DNA of 39,707 nucleotides, taken from Paludibacteraceae bacterium. Lineage in GTDB: Bacteria; Bacteroidota; Bacteroidia; Bacteroidales; Paludibacteraceae. The notes beneath the pieces were generated by a model. The model worked only from the letters and a program-made list of their open reading frames with translations, was not told where the DNA came from and made no database searches. Numbering within the stretch: position 1 is the first letter of the stretch; each line of letters starts with the position of its first letter. This document shows, one piece after another, positions 8,117-16,772 of the stretch. The DNA lies in NCBI GenBank assembly GCA_017444615.1, contig JAFSWF010000026.1, positions 1 through 39,707 of the forward strand, read 5' to 3'. A program made the position numbers and the translations under genes.

Positions 8117-9969
8117 TGTTGCATTTCGACGAGTTTAGTGTAATATCCGCCTAAGGCGTATAATTGTTCGTGCGTTCCCCGTTCGACGATGCGTCCCTCG
8201 TGCAGCACGCAGATAAGGTCGGCATGTCGGATAGTGGACAAACGATGCGCCACCACAAGGGTAGTGCGGTTCGCCATCAGATGTTCCAAGGCTTCTTGTA
8301 CGAGCCGCTCAGACTCGGAGTCGAGCGCCGAAGTGGCTTCGTCCAGAATCAATATAGGTGGGTTCTTCAATATCGCCCGTGCAATACTCAATCGTTGGCG
8401 TTGACCGCCGGAGAGACGGCTGCCCCTATCCCCGATAACAGTTTGATAACCTTCAGGCATATCTGCGATGAAAGCATGTGCATTGGCTATGCGTGCCGCT
8501 TGTTCCACCGCTTCCGCCCACGTTCCGCCGTTAGGAGCCGGTTGGGTGGTGTCCACACCAAAGGTGATGTTATTATAGACCGTATCATTGAACAGAATCG
8601 GTTCCTGACAAACGATACCCATCAGTGCCCGCAAATCGTGGGTGCTGAAGAGACGAAGATCCGTTCCATCGAGTGTGATCGAACCGGCTGTCGGGTCATA
8701 GAACCGCGGCAAGAGGTCTGTTAACGTCGTCTTACCACTGCCCGATTGACCGACTAACGCCACCGTTTGACCTTTCTTGAGGTCCAAAGAGATATCCATC
8801 AGCACTTCGCGATCCGGTTGGTACGCAAAAGATACCTGTTCAAACCGAATCGCTTGCTCAAACCGTACGGGTTGAGGTTTCTCCGGTTCCAAAATGTTCG
8901 ATTGCGTGTTCAGCACAGCATCGATACGTTCCAGCGAAGCCAGTCCGCGACGAATACCATAAGACGCCTTGCTCAGGTCCTTAGCGGGGTTGATGATGGA
9001 GTAAAAAATAACCAGGTAATAAATGAACGTGGCAGCATCAATCGTAGCGTGGTCGCTCAAGATCAGCAGACCGCCGAACCAAAGGATGATAGCAATGAGT
9101 ACTGTGCCCAAGAACTCCGACAAGGGGTGCGCTAAGTAATACCGCCGGTTGATACGGTTGAAGGTCTGCCGCGTAGCGTTGATAAGTGCCGTGAACCGAT
9201 GCTGTAGTTTGCTTTGCGCATTGAAGCCTTTTACCACACGCAGCCCTAACAAGGTCTCGTCAATAGAAGATAGTATCTCAGCATTTTGTTCCTGCCCTTT
9301 GGTAGAAGCGCGTTTGAGACTGCGACCGATACGACCAATCAGGAATACCGCCACCGGCATCAGCAAGAGTACAAAAAGCGTCAGCTGCCACGATATGACG
9401 AGCAGTGTGATGAGGTACACAAGAATCATGATCGGGTCCTTGAATAGGATATCCAAGGCGGACATGATTGAGGCTTCCACCTCGTTCACGTCGTTGGTCA
9501 TGCGGGAGATAATATCCCCGCGGCGTGCTTCGGTGAAATACCCCATCGGCAATGACAGCACTTTGTCGTATAACTGTTGCCTCAAATCGCGTAGCACACC
9601 GGTTCGGATAGGTACCATATAGTAGTTGGCTAACCACGCCGCCCCGCATTTGAGACCCGTCATCACCACCAAAAACAGACCTAACAAAAACAACACATAA
9701 CCGGCTCCGTGCAATGCGATCTGCTCGTTCAGCAGGTAATAAAGGTTCGTTCGCCCTGCCGCCAGCGTCTCTTGAATTCCGCTCACGGCATGCAGATCAA
9801 TCCACTCCGCCTCCGTTGTCGTTAAGCCGAATAAGATCCGCAGAACAGGGATAATAGCAGCAAACGAAAACAAAGAAAGGATTGTGGAGAGGAGGTTGAA
9901 GAAGATATTCAACCCCATCTGCAGCCTATAAGGCGGTACGAAACGTTTTATCAGTGTCAGAAATCTCAT
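8113..9969 (-). CDS. msbA: ABC exporter, half-transporter of the MsbA type (probable lipid A flippase)
   Basis: 618 residues. The N-terminal six-helix exporter domain covers about residues 20-320 and the ATPase about 360-600. The ATPase shows Walker A GQSGSGKTT, signature LSGGQRQR, Walker B ILILDEATSALD and the H-loop VAHRLSTI. It overlaps lpxK by 4 bases upstream and mnmA by 4 bases downstream. The msbA-lpxK pair is also found in Enterobacteria, which supports lipid A-core transport across the inner membrane. Bacteroidota have several related exporters, so the substrate is inferred from context only. Confidence 0.85.
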   Translation of the reverse strand: MRFLTLIKRFVPPYRLQMGLNIFFNLLSTILSLFSFAAIIPVLRILFGLTTTEAEWIDLHAVSGIQETLAAGRTNLYYLLNEQIALHGAGYVLFLLGLFLVVMTGLKCGAAWLANYYMVPIRTGVLRDLRQQLYDKVLSLPMGYFTEARRGDIISRMTNDVNEVEASIMSALDILFKDPIMILVYLITLLVISWQLTLFVLLLMPVAVFLIGRIGRSLKRASTKGQEQNAEILSSIDETLLGLRVVKGFNAQSKLQHRFTALINATRQTFNRINRRYYLAHPLSEFLGTVLIAIILWFGGLLILSDHATIDAATFIYYLVIFYSIINPAKDLSKASYGIRRGLASLERIDAVLNTQSNILEPEKPQPVRFEQAIRFEQVSFAYQPDREVLMDISLDLKKGQTVALVGQSGSGKTTLTDLLPRFYDPTAGSITLDGTDLRLFSTHDLRALMGIVCQEPILFNDTVYNNITFGVDTTQPAPNGGTWAEAVEQAARIANAHAFIADMPEGYQTVIGDRGSRLSGGQRQRLSIARAILKNPPILILDEATSALDSESERLVQEALEHLMANRTTLVVAHRLSTIRHADLICVLHEGRIVERGTHEQLYALGGYYTKLVEMQQ

Positions 9970-10982
9970 TTCTTGCGGCGATTCTCGTGAACGTATTGAA
10001 TGATTTGTCGGTCGAAGTTCTCATGCGGTGTGCAGAAATGCACGCGGATAGGCAGAGCAATCAGTCGTTTGCCTTGTGCGCGCAAACGGTCCACCAAACT
10101 GGTCGTGCGTAGTCGTTGGATATCCTTCTCTGTTGTCAGCACAAAATCAAACGCCTTCGCCTGCTCGATAATCCGGTCAATATCCTTCTCTGTGTACTGG
10201 TGATGATCAGGGTAGGCCAATAACTCCGCTTGCGGGTAGTGCAAGTGTACATAGGCCATCATATACTGCGGCTGCGCAATGCCGCATAGCACAAGGGGCG
10301 TCCCTTCCTGCTCCATAGGCGCGTACTCCAGTCCGGCAAAATGGAGTTGCTGGTAGATAGGCAGATGAAGCCGGTTATCCACCACCCGCATGTCAATCGG
10401 ACGAATAGACTCCGGACACTTGGTCACTACCACCGCGTCCGCTTTGAGCGCACGGTGCGGCAAGTCGCGTAACGTACCCCATGGTAACATGTGATCGTCT
10501 ATATACAGATGGTCATACGGCGTCAGCAACACGGTCAAACCGCATCGAATAGCGCGGTGCTGCATCGCATCATCCAGAAGAACGACATCTAATTCTGCCA
10601 CTTGTCGCTGAAGTTGCTTCACCCCTCGCACGCGGTTCTCGCATACCGCGATAGGCACGTCCGGAAAAGCACGGTGTAACTGCATCGCCTCATCCCCTAT
10701 CGTCTGAACGGTAGCTTGCGGATCTGCCATCACAAAACCATGCGAATGACGTTTGTACCCACGCGACAGCACAGCCGGGTGGTATCCGTTCGCCAGTAGT
10801 AATCGCAGCAGGTACTCCACCATAGGCGTCTTACCCGTACCGCCTACGGCGAGGTTACCTACACAGATTGTAGGCACACTCACCGTACGCGAAGGGAGGA
10901 TATGCTGGTCGTACAGCAGATGACGAATAGCCACTGCCAAGGTGTACAACCAACTAAGCGGTATGAGCAAAAAACCTTTCAA
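9966..10982 (-). CDS. lpxK: Tetraacyldisaccharide 4'-kinase
   Basis: Phosphorylates the 4' position of the lipid A precursor at the inner membrane. 338 residues. The N-terminal membrane-associated helix (FLLIPLSWLYTLAVAI) is followed by the P-loop GNLAVGGTGKTP at about 42-53. LSRGYKR, the VLLDDAMQHR segment (related to the family DDGFQHR) and the C-terminal TTEKDIQRL are also present. It sits between sppA (repeat-filled gap of 28 bases) and the MsbA-type exporter. Confidence 0.95.
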   Translation of the reverse strand: MKGFLLIPLSWLYTLAVAIRHLLYDQHILPSRTVSVPTICVGNLAVGGTGKTPMVEYLLRLLLANGYHPAVLSRGYKRHSHGFVMADPQATVQTIGDEAMQLHRAFPDVPIAVCENRVRGVKQLQRQVAELDVVLLDDAMQHRAIRCGLTVLLTPYDHLYIDDHMLPWGTLRDLPHRALKADAVVVTKCPESIRPIDMRVVDNRLHLPIYQQLHFAGLEYAPMEQEGTPLVLCGIAQPQYMMAYVHLHYPQAELLAYPDHHQYTEKDIDRIIEQAKAFDFVLTTEKDIQRLRTTSLVDRLRAQGKRLIALPIRVHFCTPHENFDRQIIQYVHENRRKK

Positions 10983-11015
10983 TTGTCAATTATCAATTGT
11001 CAATTATCAATTATC
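10978..11015. repeat. AT-rich 7-bp repeat between sppA and lpxK
   Basis: TCAATTG TCAATTA TCAATTG TCAATTA TCAATTA: five heptamers exactly filling the space between two same-strand genes. Confidence 0.85.
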
Positions 11016-12771
11016 GGATGATAATATCATCCATCTTCGCCATAATACGCGGCTTGGAGCAGAACTCACGAACTTTCATCACCAGTTTCTCCTCATCGGT
11101 CGTGTTGTCGAAGCTCTTCAAGATCTCTGCCAACGGATCTTTGACAGCCGGATAGTAAGCCAACTTATAATTCTCCAAACCGGCCAATTCAACCGCTTTG
11201 TCGATGGCGTTATTCAGGTTACCCAACTCATCCACGATACCGATCTCTTTACCTTTGGCGCCTAACCAAACACGGCCTTCGCCAATCGACTTGATGTAAT
11301 CTTGGCTCACATGACGGCCATCGGCACAACGACGGGTGAATAGGTCATAACCGCGCTCCACCATCGTTTGCATCAACTGGTACTCCTCTTTGCTCATGCC
11401 TTTGTAGATGGCGTTCCACTGCAAATTGGAGTGCTTGTTTGTACCGTAATCATCGATATCCACACCAATCTTGTTACGTAACTTGCTGACATTAGGCACC
11501 GTACCGAAAATACCGATCGAACCGGTGATCGTAGTCGGTTCAGCGAAGATATAATCCGCACCGCAAGAGATATAGTATCCACCTGAAGCTGCGTAGTCAC
11601 CCATTGATACAACCACAGGAATACTGTCCGCTTTGATGTTCTGAATAGCGTGCCAAATCTGCTCGCTGGCATCGGCCGAACCACCTGGACTGTTCACACG
11701 CAGTACCACTGCCTTGACGTCCTTGTCCTTGCGGATCTTTTTGATCGTCTTCACTACATCCTTACCTACAATACCGTCACCCGAATCATCAGTGATCTCG
11801 CCTTGCAAGTAATAAACAGCAACTTTGTCCTTTGCTTTTGAGACCGGACGTTTAACCTGTGCTAACTTACCGGTAGTGAGCAAGTTGTAGTCTTTCGTAC
11901 CGGCATATACACGTAGCAGCGAATCAACATCTTGCATGTAGAAGATCGTATCTACCAAACCGGCTTTCACATGATCCTCGGCCGGTTGCAAAGGCATATA
12001 ACTGTCAGCCAAAGCATCTAATTGCTCTACCGAGATACCACGAGAAGCGCTGACTGCGGCTTTGAACTCATCCCAAATACCATCGATGAACACTTTCGTC
12101 TGTTTGCGGTCGGCATCTGACATCGAAGTGCGGAAGAACGGCTCTACGGCGGACTTGAACGTACCTACCTTGAGAATCTGCATCTCTATGCCAATCTTTT
12201 CCATTATGCGGGTGTAGTACATTTTCTGTGCTACCAATCCGTACCATCCTACTGAACCTGTCGGGTCGAGGCAAATACGGTCAGCTACAGAAGCTACGTA
12301 GTAATTGGCTCCGCCGTAATTCTTAGCCGTGGCAAGCACCCACTTACCGCTCTGTTTGAAATCGAGCAGCGCGTCGCGAATAGCTTTCGCACTCGCCGGA
12401 GCCATACTCAACTCAGCGCCATCCAACCAGATACCTAAGATCTTGTCATCGTTCTTCGCTAAGCGAATATTGCTCAGCAAATCATCCAAACCTACGTTGT
12501 CCTGTTGCGCATAATTGCTGTAAGGCACTGAACCCATTAGACCTGCAAACGGATTCTCTTTCTGTCCTTGCTCAACCAAGGTACCTTTGAGTTCCAAACG
12601 ATAAATCGTTTTGTCTTCTAACTTCACTTCACTGCTGCTCAGCGCGTCTCCCATGATCCAACCCAGGATAGCACTGCAGATGAAATACACAGCAAAGAAA
12701 ATCAGGCAGCCACCTAAGCAACCTACCTTACGACGAGGTCTTCCCTCTTCTTGTTGTCTTCTAAAAAACAT
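11011..12771 (-). CDS. sppA: Signal peptide peptidase SppA, 67K type
   Basis: Inner-membrane serine protease that degrades cleaved signal peptides. 586 residues, the long two-domain form. One N-terminal membrane helix lies around residues 20-40 (CLIFFAVYFICSAILGWIMG). The catalytic Lys is in VGTFKSAVEP (N-terminal half), and the catalytic Ser is in YAASGGYYISC (C-terminal half). The VLRVNSPGGSADASE segment is typical. Third gene of the tamL operon. Confidence 0.94.
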   Translation of the reverse strand: MFFRRQQEEGRPRRKVGCLGGCLIFFAVYFICSAILGWIMGDALSSSEVKLEDKTIYRLELKGTLVEQGQKENPFAGLMGSVPYSNYAQQDNVGLDDLLSNIRLAKNDDKILGIWLDGAELSMAPASAKAIRDALLDFKQSGKWVLATAKNYGGANYYVASVADRICLDPTGSVGWYGLVAQKMYYTRIMEKIGIEMQILKVGTFKSAVEPFFRTSMSDADRKQTKVFIDGIWDEFKAAVSASRGISVEQLDALADSYMPLQPAEDHVKAGLVDTIFYMQDVDSLLRVYAGTKDYNLLTTGKLAQVKRPVSKAKDKVAVYYLQGEITDDSGDGIVGKDVVKTIKKIRKDKDVKAVVLRVNSPGGSADASEQIWHAIQNIKADSIPVVVSMGDYAASGGYYISCGADYIFAEPTTITGSIGIFGTVPNVSKLRNKIGVDIDDYGTNKHSNLQWNAIYKGMSKEEYQLMQTMVERGYDLFTRRCADGRHVSQDYIKSIGEGRVWLGAKGKEIGIVDELGNLNNAIDKAVELAGLENYKLAYYPAVKDPLAEILKSFDNTTDEEKLVMKVREFCSKPRIMAKMDDIIIR

Positions 12772-12796
12772 AATACCAAAAATTTAAATTAAAAAT

Positions 12797-12842
12797 AACG
12801 TATTAACAATTTAACGATTTAACAACTTAACGTTTTAACGTC
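12797..12842. repeat. 8-bp repeat between rnhB and sppA
   Basis: Tandem units of the form TTAACAAT, TTAACGAT, TTAACAAC, TTAACGTT. It runs into the 3' end of rnhB, whose last codons are repeat-derived. A sister copy is at 30828-30853. Confidence 0.75.
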
Positions 12843-13454
12843 GTTTAACTTCAAGTTGAACGACATCCTATGATGGGGAGTAACCCCGTATTTCTTCAGC
12901 GCCGCATAGTGTTCCGCTGTCGGATACCCCTTGTTCTTGTTCCATCCGTACTGCGGATATTCGTCGTGCAAGCGATCCATATAATCGTCCCGATACGTTT
13001 TTGCCAGCACACTCGCTGCGGCAATCGAAAGATACGTAGCATCACCGTGAACCACCGTATCTGCCGGTATCGCCATCACTTCACCTTCGGGTATATACGG
13101 TTTCCATTTATTGCCATCCACCAGTATATGCTGCGGCCGAACGCTCAACCGATCTAACGCCCGCTGCATGCCCAAAATCGAGCACTGCAATATATTCCGC
13201 TCATCAATCTCTTGTGGTCCTACTGCCACTACCGCCCAAGCCACTGCCTCTCGTTCGATGATGGGCCGTAAGGTGTACCGCTGGTTATCGGTTAGTTGTT
13301 TTGAGTCATTCAGCCACTGAAACTCCTCCACTGCCATCACTCGCTTCGGGTCTAACACCACCGCCGCTGCAAACACAGGCCCTGCCAACGGACCCCGCCC
13401 TGCCTCATCACACCCGGCTTCCACAATATTTGCTATCATATACGGCTTTAACAT
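12819..13454 (-). CDS. rnhB: Ribonuclease HII
   Basis: Removes ribonucleotides from DNA-RNA hybrids. About 211 residues from ATG 13454, or 206 from ATG 13439. Catalytic residues are in GCDEAGRGPLAGPV (Asp-Glu), the VDGNKW Asp and the GDATYLSIAAASVLAKTYRD helix. A further in-frame TTG upstream is inside a 7-bp repeat and is not a credible start. The last residues (DVKTLSC) read into a repeat. Lies between tamL and sppA on the same strand. Confidence 0.94.
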   Translation of the reverse strand: MLKPYMIANIVEAGCDEAGRGPLAGPVFAAAVVLDPKRVMAVEEFQWLNDSKQLTDNQRYTLRPIIEREAVAWAVVAVGPQEIDERNILQCSILGMQRALDRLSVRPQHILVDGNKWKPYIPEGEVMAIPADTVVHGDATYLSIAAASVLAKTYRDDYMDRLHDEYPQYGWNKNKGYPTAEHYAALKKYGVTPHHRMSFNLKLNDVKTLSC

Positions 13455-13459
13455 CAATC

Positions 13460-13496
13460 GAATCGTCAATCGTCAATCGTCCAATCGTCAATTAGA
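13460..13496. repeat. 7-bp repeat between tamL and rnhB
   Basis: AATCGTC heptamers (AATCGTC x3, one with an extra C, then AATTAG) between the rnhB start and the tamL stop. Confidence 0.75.
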
Positions 13497-15747
13497 AAGG
13501 ATAACCGATGGCAAAATGGAACGTCATATCATCCTTCCAACATAGCCCGTTTGGCGCCGTACGCCACTGCTTATTCTCGCTGATGCGACTCGGGTCGTGC
13601 AACTTAACACCAAAATCAACGCGGAAAATCAAAATCGACAAGTCAAATCGTATTCCTACACCGTAACTCCACGCGATCTGTTTGTAGAACTCATCGAAGC
13701 GGAACACACCTCCGGGTTGCTCAGGGTAGTCATAAATGGTCCATATATTTCCTGCATCGAGGAATGCCGCCAACTCCAAGAAACTCAACACTTTGTATCG
13801 GTACTCCAAGTTAGCAACCAAGTTGATGTCACCCGCTTGCTTGTCATAAACGAACGCCGTTCCTTTCTCTCTAAAAGTTCCCGGACCCAGCGTACGTGCT
13901 TGCCAACCACGCACACCACTCGAACCGCCACCGAAATAACGCTTCTCAAAAGGTATCGTCTTCGCATTCAAATACGGCACAGCTACACCCAAACCGATAT
14001 GGCCCAACAGGTGATGTTTCGGTGTGATGATACCGTGGTAAGTAAAGTTGAAATCGCCCTTCGCGTATTGGGAGAACGGTATCTTCCATAACACGTACGA
14101 ACCATCGGCGTTCTTCTGAAATTGAGCCGCCAGACTCAAGGCATACAACGCGTTGCCTGCCGTCTCTACCCGAAATGCCATTTGCATATACGAGCGGTTG
14201 GGATAGCGAGAATTATACGTGCTGAACGAACCCAAATAACTCCAGTCCAAGATAAAATGGTCCTCGTAACTGGCCTTCAGCACAGATGATTTATCGTAGA
14301 AATCTTTTTTAAACTTCTCTGACATCCACGGCAGATAAATATAGTTGAAATCAATCAGGTTGAATTGATGTGTCCAGCGGCCTCCGGCTTTGCGAGGTAT
14401 AAAATAGGTTAAACCGGCATTAGCAATGTTTCGCTCGTATTCATCCGGTCGATTTTGGTAATTATAAGCGAGGTTAATCTTTACATTCTCAGGGAAAAGC
14501 AACCCCGCCTCCGCTTTCGCTTCTATCGCCCGACCACCGTTAGTACGCCATTCGTACGAAGCCCGTGCACCTACGGTCAGTACTTGCGCTCCGTGGAAAA
14601 TATTCTTATTGCTGTAGTTCAAACCCGCAGCAATGCCCCAATCTCCGGCGCTATAGGTGCCCTCCACCTCCGCCGAAACGGAGTTCAATCGACCGCGGGA
14701 AACGGTGATAAAACAGTCCAGCAAACTATCCCCAACCGGCGTAAAAGCTATGTCCACATACTTAACCGGAGGCAAACCGTTCATCTTCGCATACGTTCTG
14801 TTCACACGCCACTCCGCATAACGCTTATTGGGCTCAATGCGACTCGATGTCCTAAGCGCACGACGCGTCAAAAAACGATTGCCGGTCCAACTATACTCAT
14901 TGCCGTACTTGTCATCCATCCGCTTCACCTCCACGCTGTCCGGCAAACGGGCTGGGTCGTAATCAATCTGATAACAAACCTTGCGAATTGTGTATTGCGT
15001 GTGAAGACGTTTCTGCGCATCAGCATCCAGATGTTCCACAAAAGGCGCCATGTGAATGCGAATATCTACCTCCCGCGAACGAAGCGAACTATCGGCCGTG
15101 AACTCCAACATCGCCTTCTCAAAATAGAAATAACCACGATTGCGCATCGCCGTAGTGATACGTTCGCGCTCTTCGTCCAAAGTCGCAGTCGAGAACTGTT
15201 CACCCTTCTTAACCAAGCAATGCTCGTTCACCGCAATCTCTCGAGCAGCGTCAAAAGGAATATCTACCTCATAATTCCGTATCGTGTAGGGCTCACGAGC
15301 CGTCACCAGATAGGTTAACCGAACCTTACGATCCTTCACCACTTTCTGCGTATCAACGCTCGCCTGAAAATAACCCATATTATTCATCTGCTGCTGCAAC
15401 TGCTGCATACTGGCTGCCGTCAATTGCTCGTCGTAGATAACTGGCGCTTCACCCATCTTAAAAGCGTTATGCGCTAACCGTTTCTTCGATGCCGTCAGCG
15501 TATCCGTCGGGGCAGTGTTGTAGATATGTAACTGCAATTTCCAGAAACCGAATATCTCCGTGTTTTGTTTTTGACGCAAATAGGTGCGCAATTTGCCCGT
15601 ATCCACTTTCTTGTCATCCACACATTTCACCTTAGCCTTGTCCAACAGGTATTCCCCCTGCGGCACGAACTTAGTCGTGTTGCAGGAAGCCAATGTCAGG
15701 GTCAAGACCACTAACCAAAAACCATATGTGCGTAGCACGCGTAGCAT
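13492..15747 (-). CDS. tamL: BamA/TamA-family outer-membrane lipoprotein (TamL-like)
   Basis: 751 residues. Lipoprotein signal with lipobox LASC (Cys22), then POTRA-like alpha/beta repeats to about residue 350, then a 16-strand-type Omp85 barrel. The barrel contains GGSSGVRGW (related to the VRGF/Y motif of the barrel lid) and ends in aromatic FHFAIGYPF as a beta-signal. In Bacteroidota, lipidated Omp85 proteins of this kind are called TamL and act with TamB in outer-membrane assembly; no tamB is in this window. Head of a probable operon with rnhB, sppA, lpxK, msbA and mnmA. The promoter -7 box ends only 10 bases before the start codon. Confidence 0.85.
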   Translation of the reverse strand: MLRVLRTYGFWLVVLTLTLASCNTTKFVPQGEYLLDKAKVKCVDDKKVDTGKLRTYLRQKQNTEIFGFWKLQLHIYNTAPTDTLTASKKRLAHNAFKMGEAPVIYDEQLTAASMQQLQQQMNNMGYFQASVDTQKVVKDRKVRLTYLVTAREPYTIRNYEVDIPFDAAREIAVNEHCLVKKGEQFSTATLDEERERITTAMRNRGYFYFEKAMLEFTADSSLRSREVDIRIHMAPFVEHLDADAQKRLHTQYTIRKVCYQIDYDPARLPDSVEVKRMDDKYGNEYSWTGNRFLTRRALRTSSRIEPNKRYAEWRVNRTYAKMNGLPPVKYVDIAFTPVGDSLLDCFITVSRGRLNSVSAEVEGTYSAGDWGIAAGLNYSNKNIFHGAQVLTVGARASYEWRTNGGRAIEAKAEAGLLFPENVKINLAYNYQNRPDEYERNIANAGLTYFIPRKAGGRWTHQFNLIDFNYIYLPWMSEKFKKDFYDKSSVLKASYEDHFILDWSYLGSFSTYNSRYPNRSYMQMAFRVETAGNALYALSLAAQFQKNADGSYVLWKIPFSQYAKGDFNFTYHGIITPKHHLLGHIGLGVAVPYLNAKTIPFEKRYFGGGSSGVRGWQARTLGPGTFREKGTAFVYDKQAGDINLVANLEYRYKVLSFLELAAFLDAGNIWTIYDYPEQPGGVFRFDEFYKQIAWSYGVGIRFDLSILIFRVDFGVKLHDPSRISENKQWRTAPNGLCWKDDMTFHFAIGYPF

Positions 15748-15757
15748 AATTAGCGTG

Positions 15758-15789
15758 CAAAATTACAAAAAAACTTGCATATATGCAAA
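15758..15789 (-). promoter_or_regulatory. tamL operon promoter
   Basis: Minus strand: TTTG (15789-15786), 20-base spacer, TAATTTTG (15765-15758). The expected transcript start leaves a leader of only about 4-7 bases before ATG 15747. The -33 box shares a palindrome with the divergent SpoU promoter. Confidence 0.85.
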
Positions 15790-15805
15790 TTTTTTACTAC
15801 TTTTG
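15774..15805 (+). promoter_or_regulatory. SpoU methyltransferase promoter
   Basis: Plus strand: CTTG (15774-15777), 20-base spacer, TACTTTTG (15798-15805). Overlaps the tamL promoter by 16 bases; both -33 boxes are the two arms of TTGCATATATGCAA. The start codon is 18 bases after the -7 box. Confidence 0.8.
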
Positions 15806-15823
15806 TGCCAAATTTCAAAATTT

Positions 15824-16729
15824 ATGGAGAAAATTACGAAAGCACAAGTCAAATTAGTCCGCTCTTTGCAGCAAAAAAAGTTCCGCGACGAACTCTCCCT
15901 TTTCGTCGCCGAAGGCGAAAAATGCGTCTCCGAACTGTGCAAAGCCTTCCAACTCGAAATGCTGATTATAGAAGAAGGGTTGGAGTTCAATCAGTCTCTG
16001 TTCTCGCAGGCGAAGACGGCCTATATGCTGTCTGCGAAGCGCTCCGACATCGAACAGATATCCTCCCTTCGTACACCCCAAGGCGTCATCGGAGTCTTCA
16101 AAAAGCCATCCCACAGCGAAGCGGTCTTACAGTCCGAAGGACGGTCTTACAGTGTTAACGGTCTTACAGCCGAAGGCGGTCAGCATCTAACCCTCGCGTT
16201 AGATGCTATCCAGGATCCAGGGAATTTGGGCACCATCATCCGAACCTGCGACTGGTTTGGCGTGCATGATATCTTCTGCTCGCTCGACACCGCCGACTGC
16301 TACAACCCCAAAGTGGTACAAGCCACCATGGGCGCCCTCGCCCGCGTTCGCCTCCACTATGTGGACCTCCCCAAATGGCTAAATGACCAAACAAATGGCC
16401 AAATGGTAAATGACCAAATGGTAAATATCTTCGGCACTCTCCTTGACGGCCAAAACATGTATGAAGTCTTACAACGTAGTGGTCTTACAGCGGAGCGGTC
16501 TTACAGTCCAAAGGACGGTCTAACAGCCGAAGGCGGTCACGCAGTAATCATCATGGGCAACGAAGGCAACGGCATCTCAAACGAAGTCCGCCAGTTCATC
16601 ACACATCCCATCCGCATCCCTTCCTATCAAAAAAACGTTGAGACTTCAGAAAGCCTCAACGTCTCTATCGCAACCGCCATCGTCCTCGCAGAGTTCCGGC
16701 GGTCTTACAGCGGAGCGGTCTTACAGTGA
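15824..16729 (+). CDS. SpoU (TrmH)-family RNA 2'-O-ribose methyltransferase
   Basis: S-adenosylmethionine-dependent enzyme with a knotted catalytic fold that methylates rRNA or tRNA. About 301 residues from ATG 15824; the reading frame is open further upstream, but that part overlaps the promoter. The N-terminal substrate-binding part (KLVRSLQQKK) is followed by the three SpoU motifs: LDAIQDPGNLGTIIRTCDWFG, IIMGNEGNGIS and SLNVSIATAIVLAEF. Odd: four blocks of short repeats interrupt or end the protein. They lie at about residues 100-120 (AVLQSEGRSYSVNGLTAEGG), 187-202 (NDQTNGQMVNDQMVN), 216-239 (before the second motif) and the C-terminal SYSGAVLQ, which is entirely repeat sequence. All are in loops or at the tail and keep the frame. 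Confidence 0.9.
   Translation: MEKITKAQVKLVRSLQQKKFRDELSLFVAEGEKCVSELCKAFQLEMLIIEEGLEFNQSLFSQAKTAYMLSAKRSDIEQISSLRTPQGVIGVFKKPSHSEAVLQSEGRSYSVNGLTAEGGQHLTLALDAIQDPGNLGTIIRTCDWFGVHDIFCSLDTADCYNPKVVQATMGALARVRLHYVDLPKWLNDQTNGQMVNDQMVNIFGTLLDGQNMYEVLQRSGLTAERSYSPKDGLTAEGGHAVIIMGNEGNGISNEVRQFITHPIRIPSYQKNVETSESLNVSIATAIVLAEFRRSYSGAVLQ
16122..16186. repeat. GCGGTCTTACAG repeat, block 1, inside SpoU gene
   Basis: Three GGTCTTACAG cores separated by variable GAAGGA-type linkers. In frame, before the first SpoU motif. Confidence 0.8.
16383..16433. repeat. 7-bp AATGACC/AAATGGT repeat inside SpoU gene
   Basis: Heptamers of the type AATGGCC, AAATGGT, AATGACC, in frame. Same family as the pepD insertion (908-943) but on the opposite strand. 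Confidence 0.75.
16468..16542. repeat. GCGGTCTTACAG repeat, block 2, inside SpoU gene
   Basis: Four degenerate GGTCTTACAG cores with GCGGA or GAAGGC linkers, in frame, directly before the second SpoU motif. Confidence 0.8.
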
Positions 16730-16772
16730 AACGGTCTTGCAGCGTAGCGGTCCTACAGCGCAGCGGTCTCAG
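16698..16772. repeat. GCGGTCTTACAG repeat, block 3, 3' end of SpoU gene and spacer
   Basis: Five cores of GCGGTCTTACAG (one GTCTTGCAG, one GTCCTACAG, last truncated). The first two encode the C-terminal tail of the methyltransferase. The stop codon lies within the array, which then runs up to the thrS stop codon. Confidence 0.85.

Noticed and set aside
13455-13469. TTG start for rnhB
   Set aside because: It is in a 7-bp repeat; two in-frame ATG codons lie closer to the conserved domain.
15584-15823. An 80-residue N-terminal extension of the SpoU methyltransferase
   Set aside because: It overlaps the tamL start and both promoters; the family begins at MEKITKAQ (15824).
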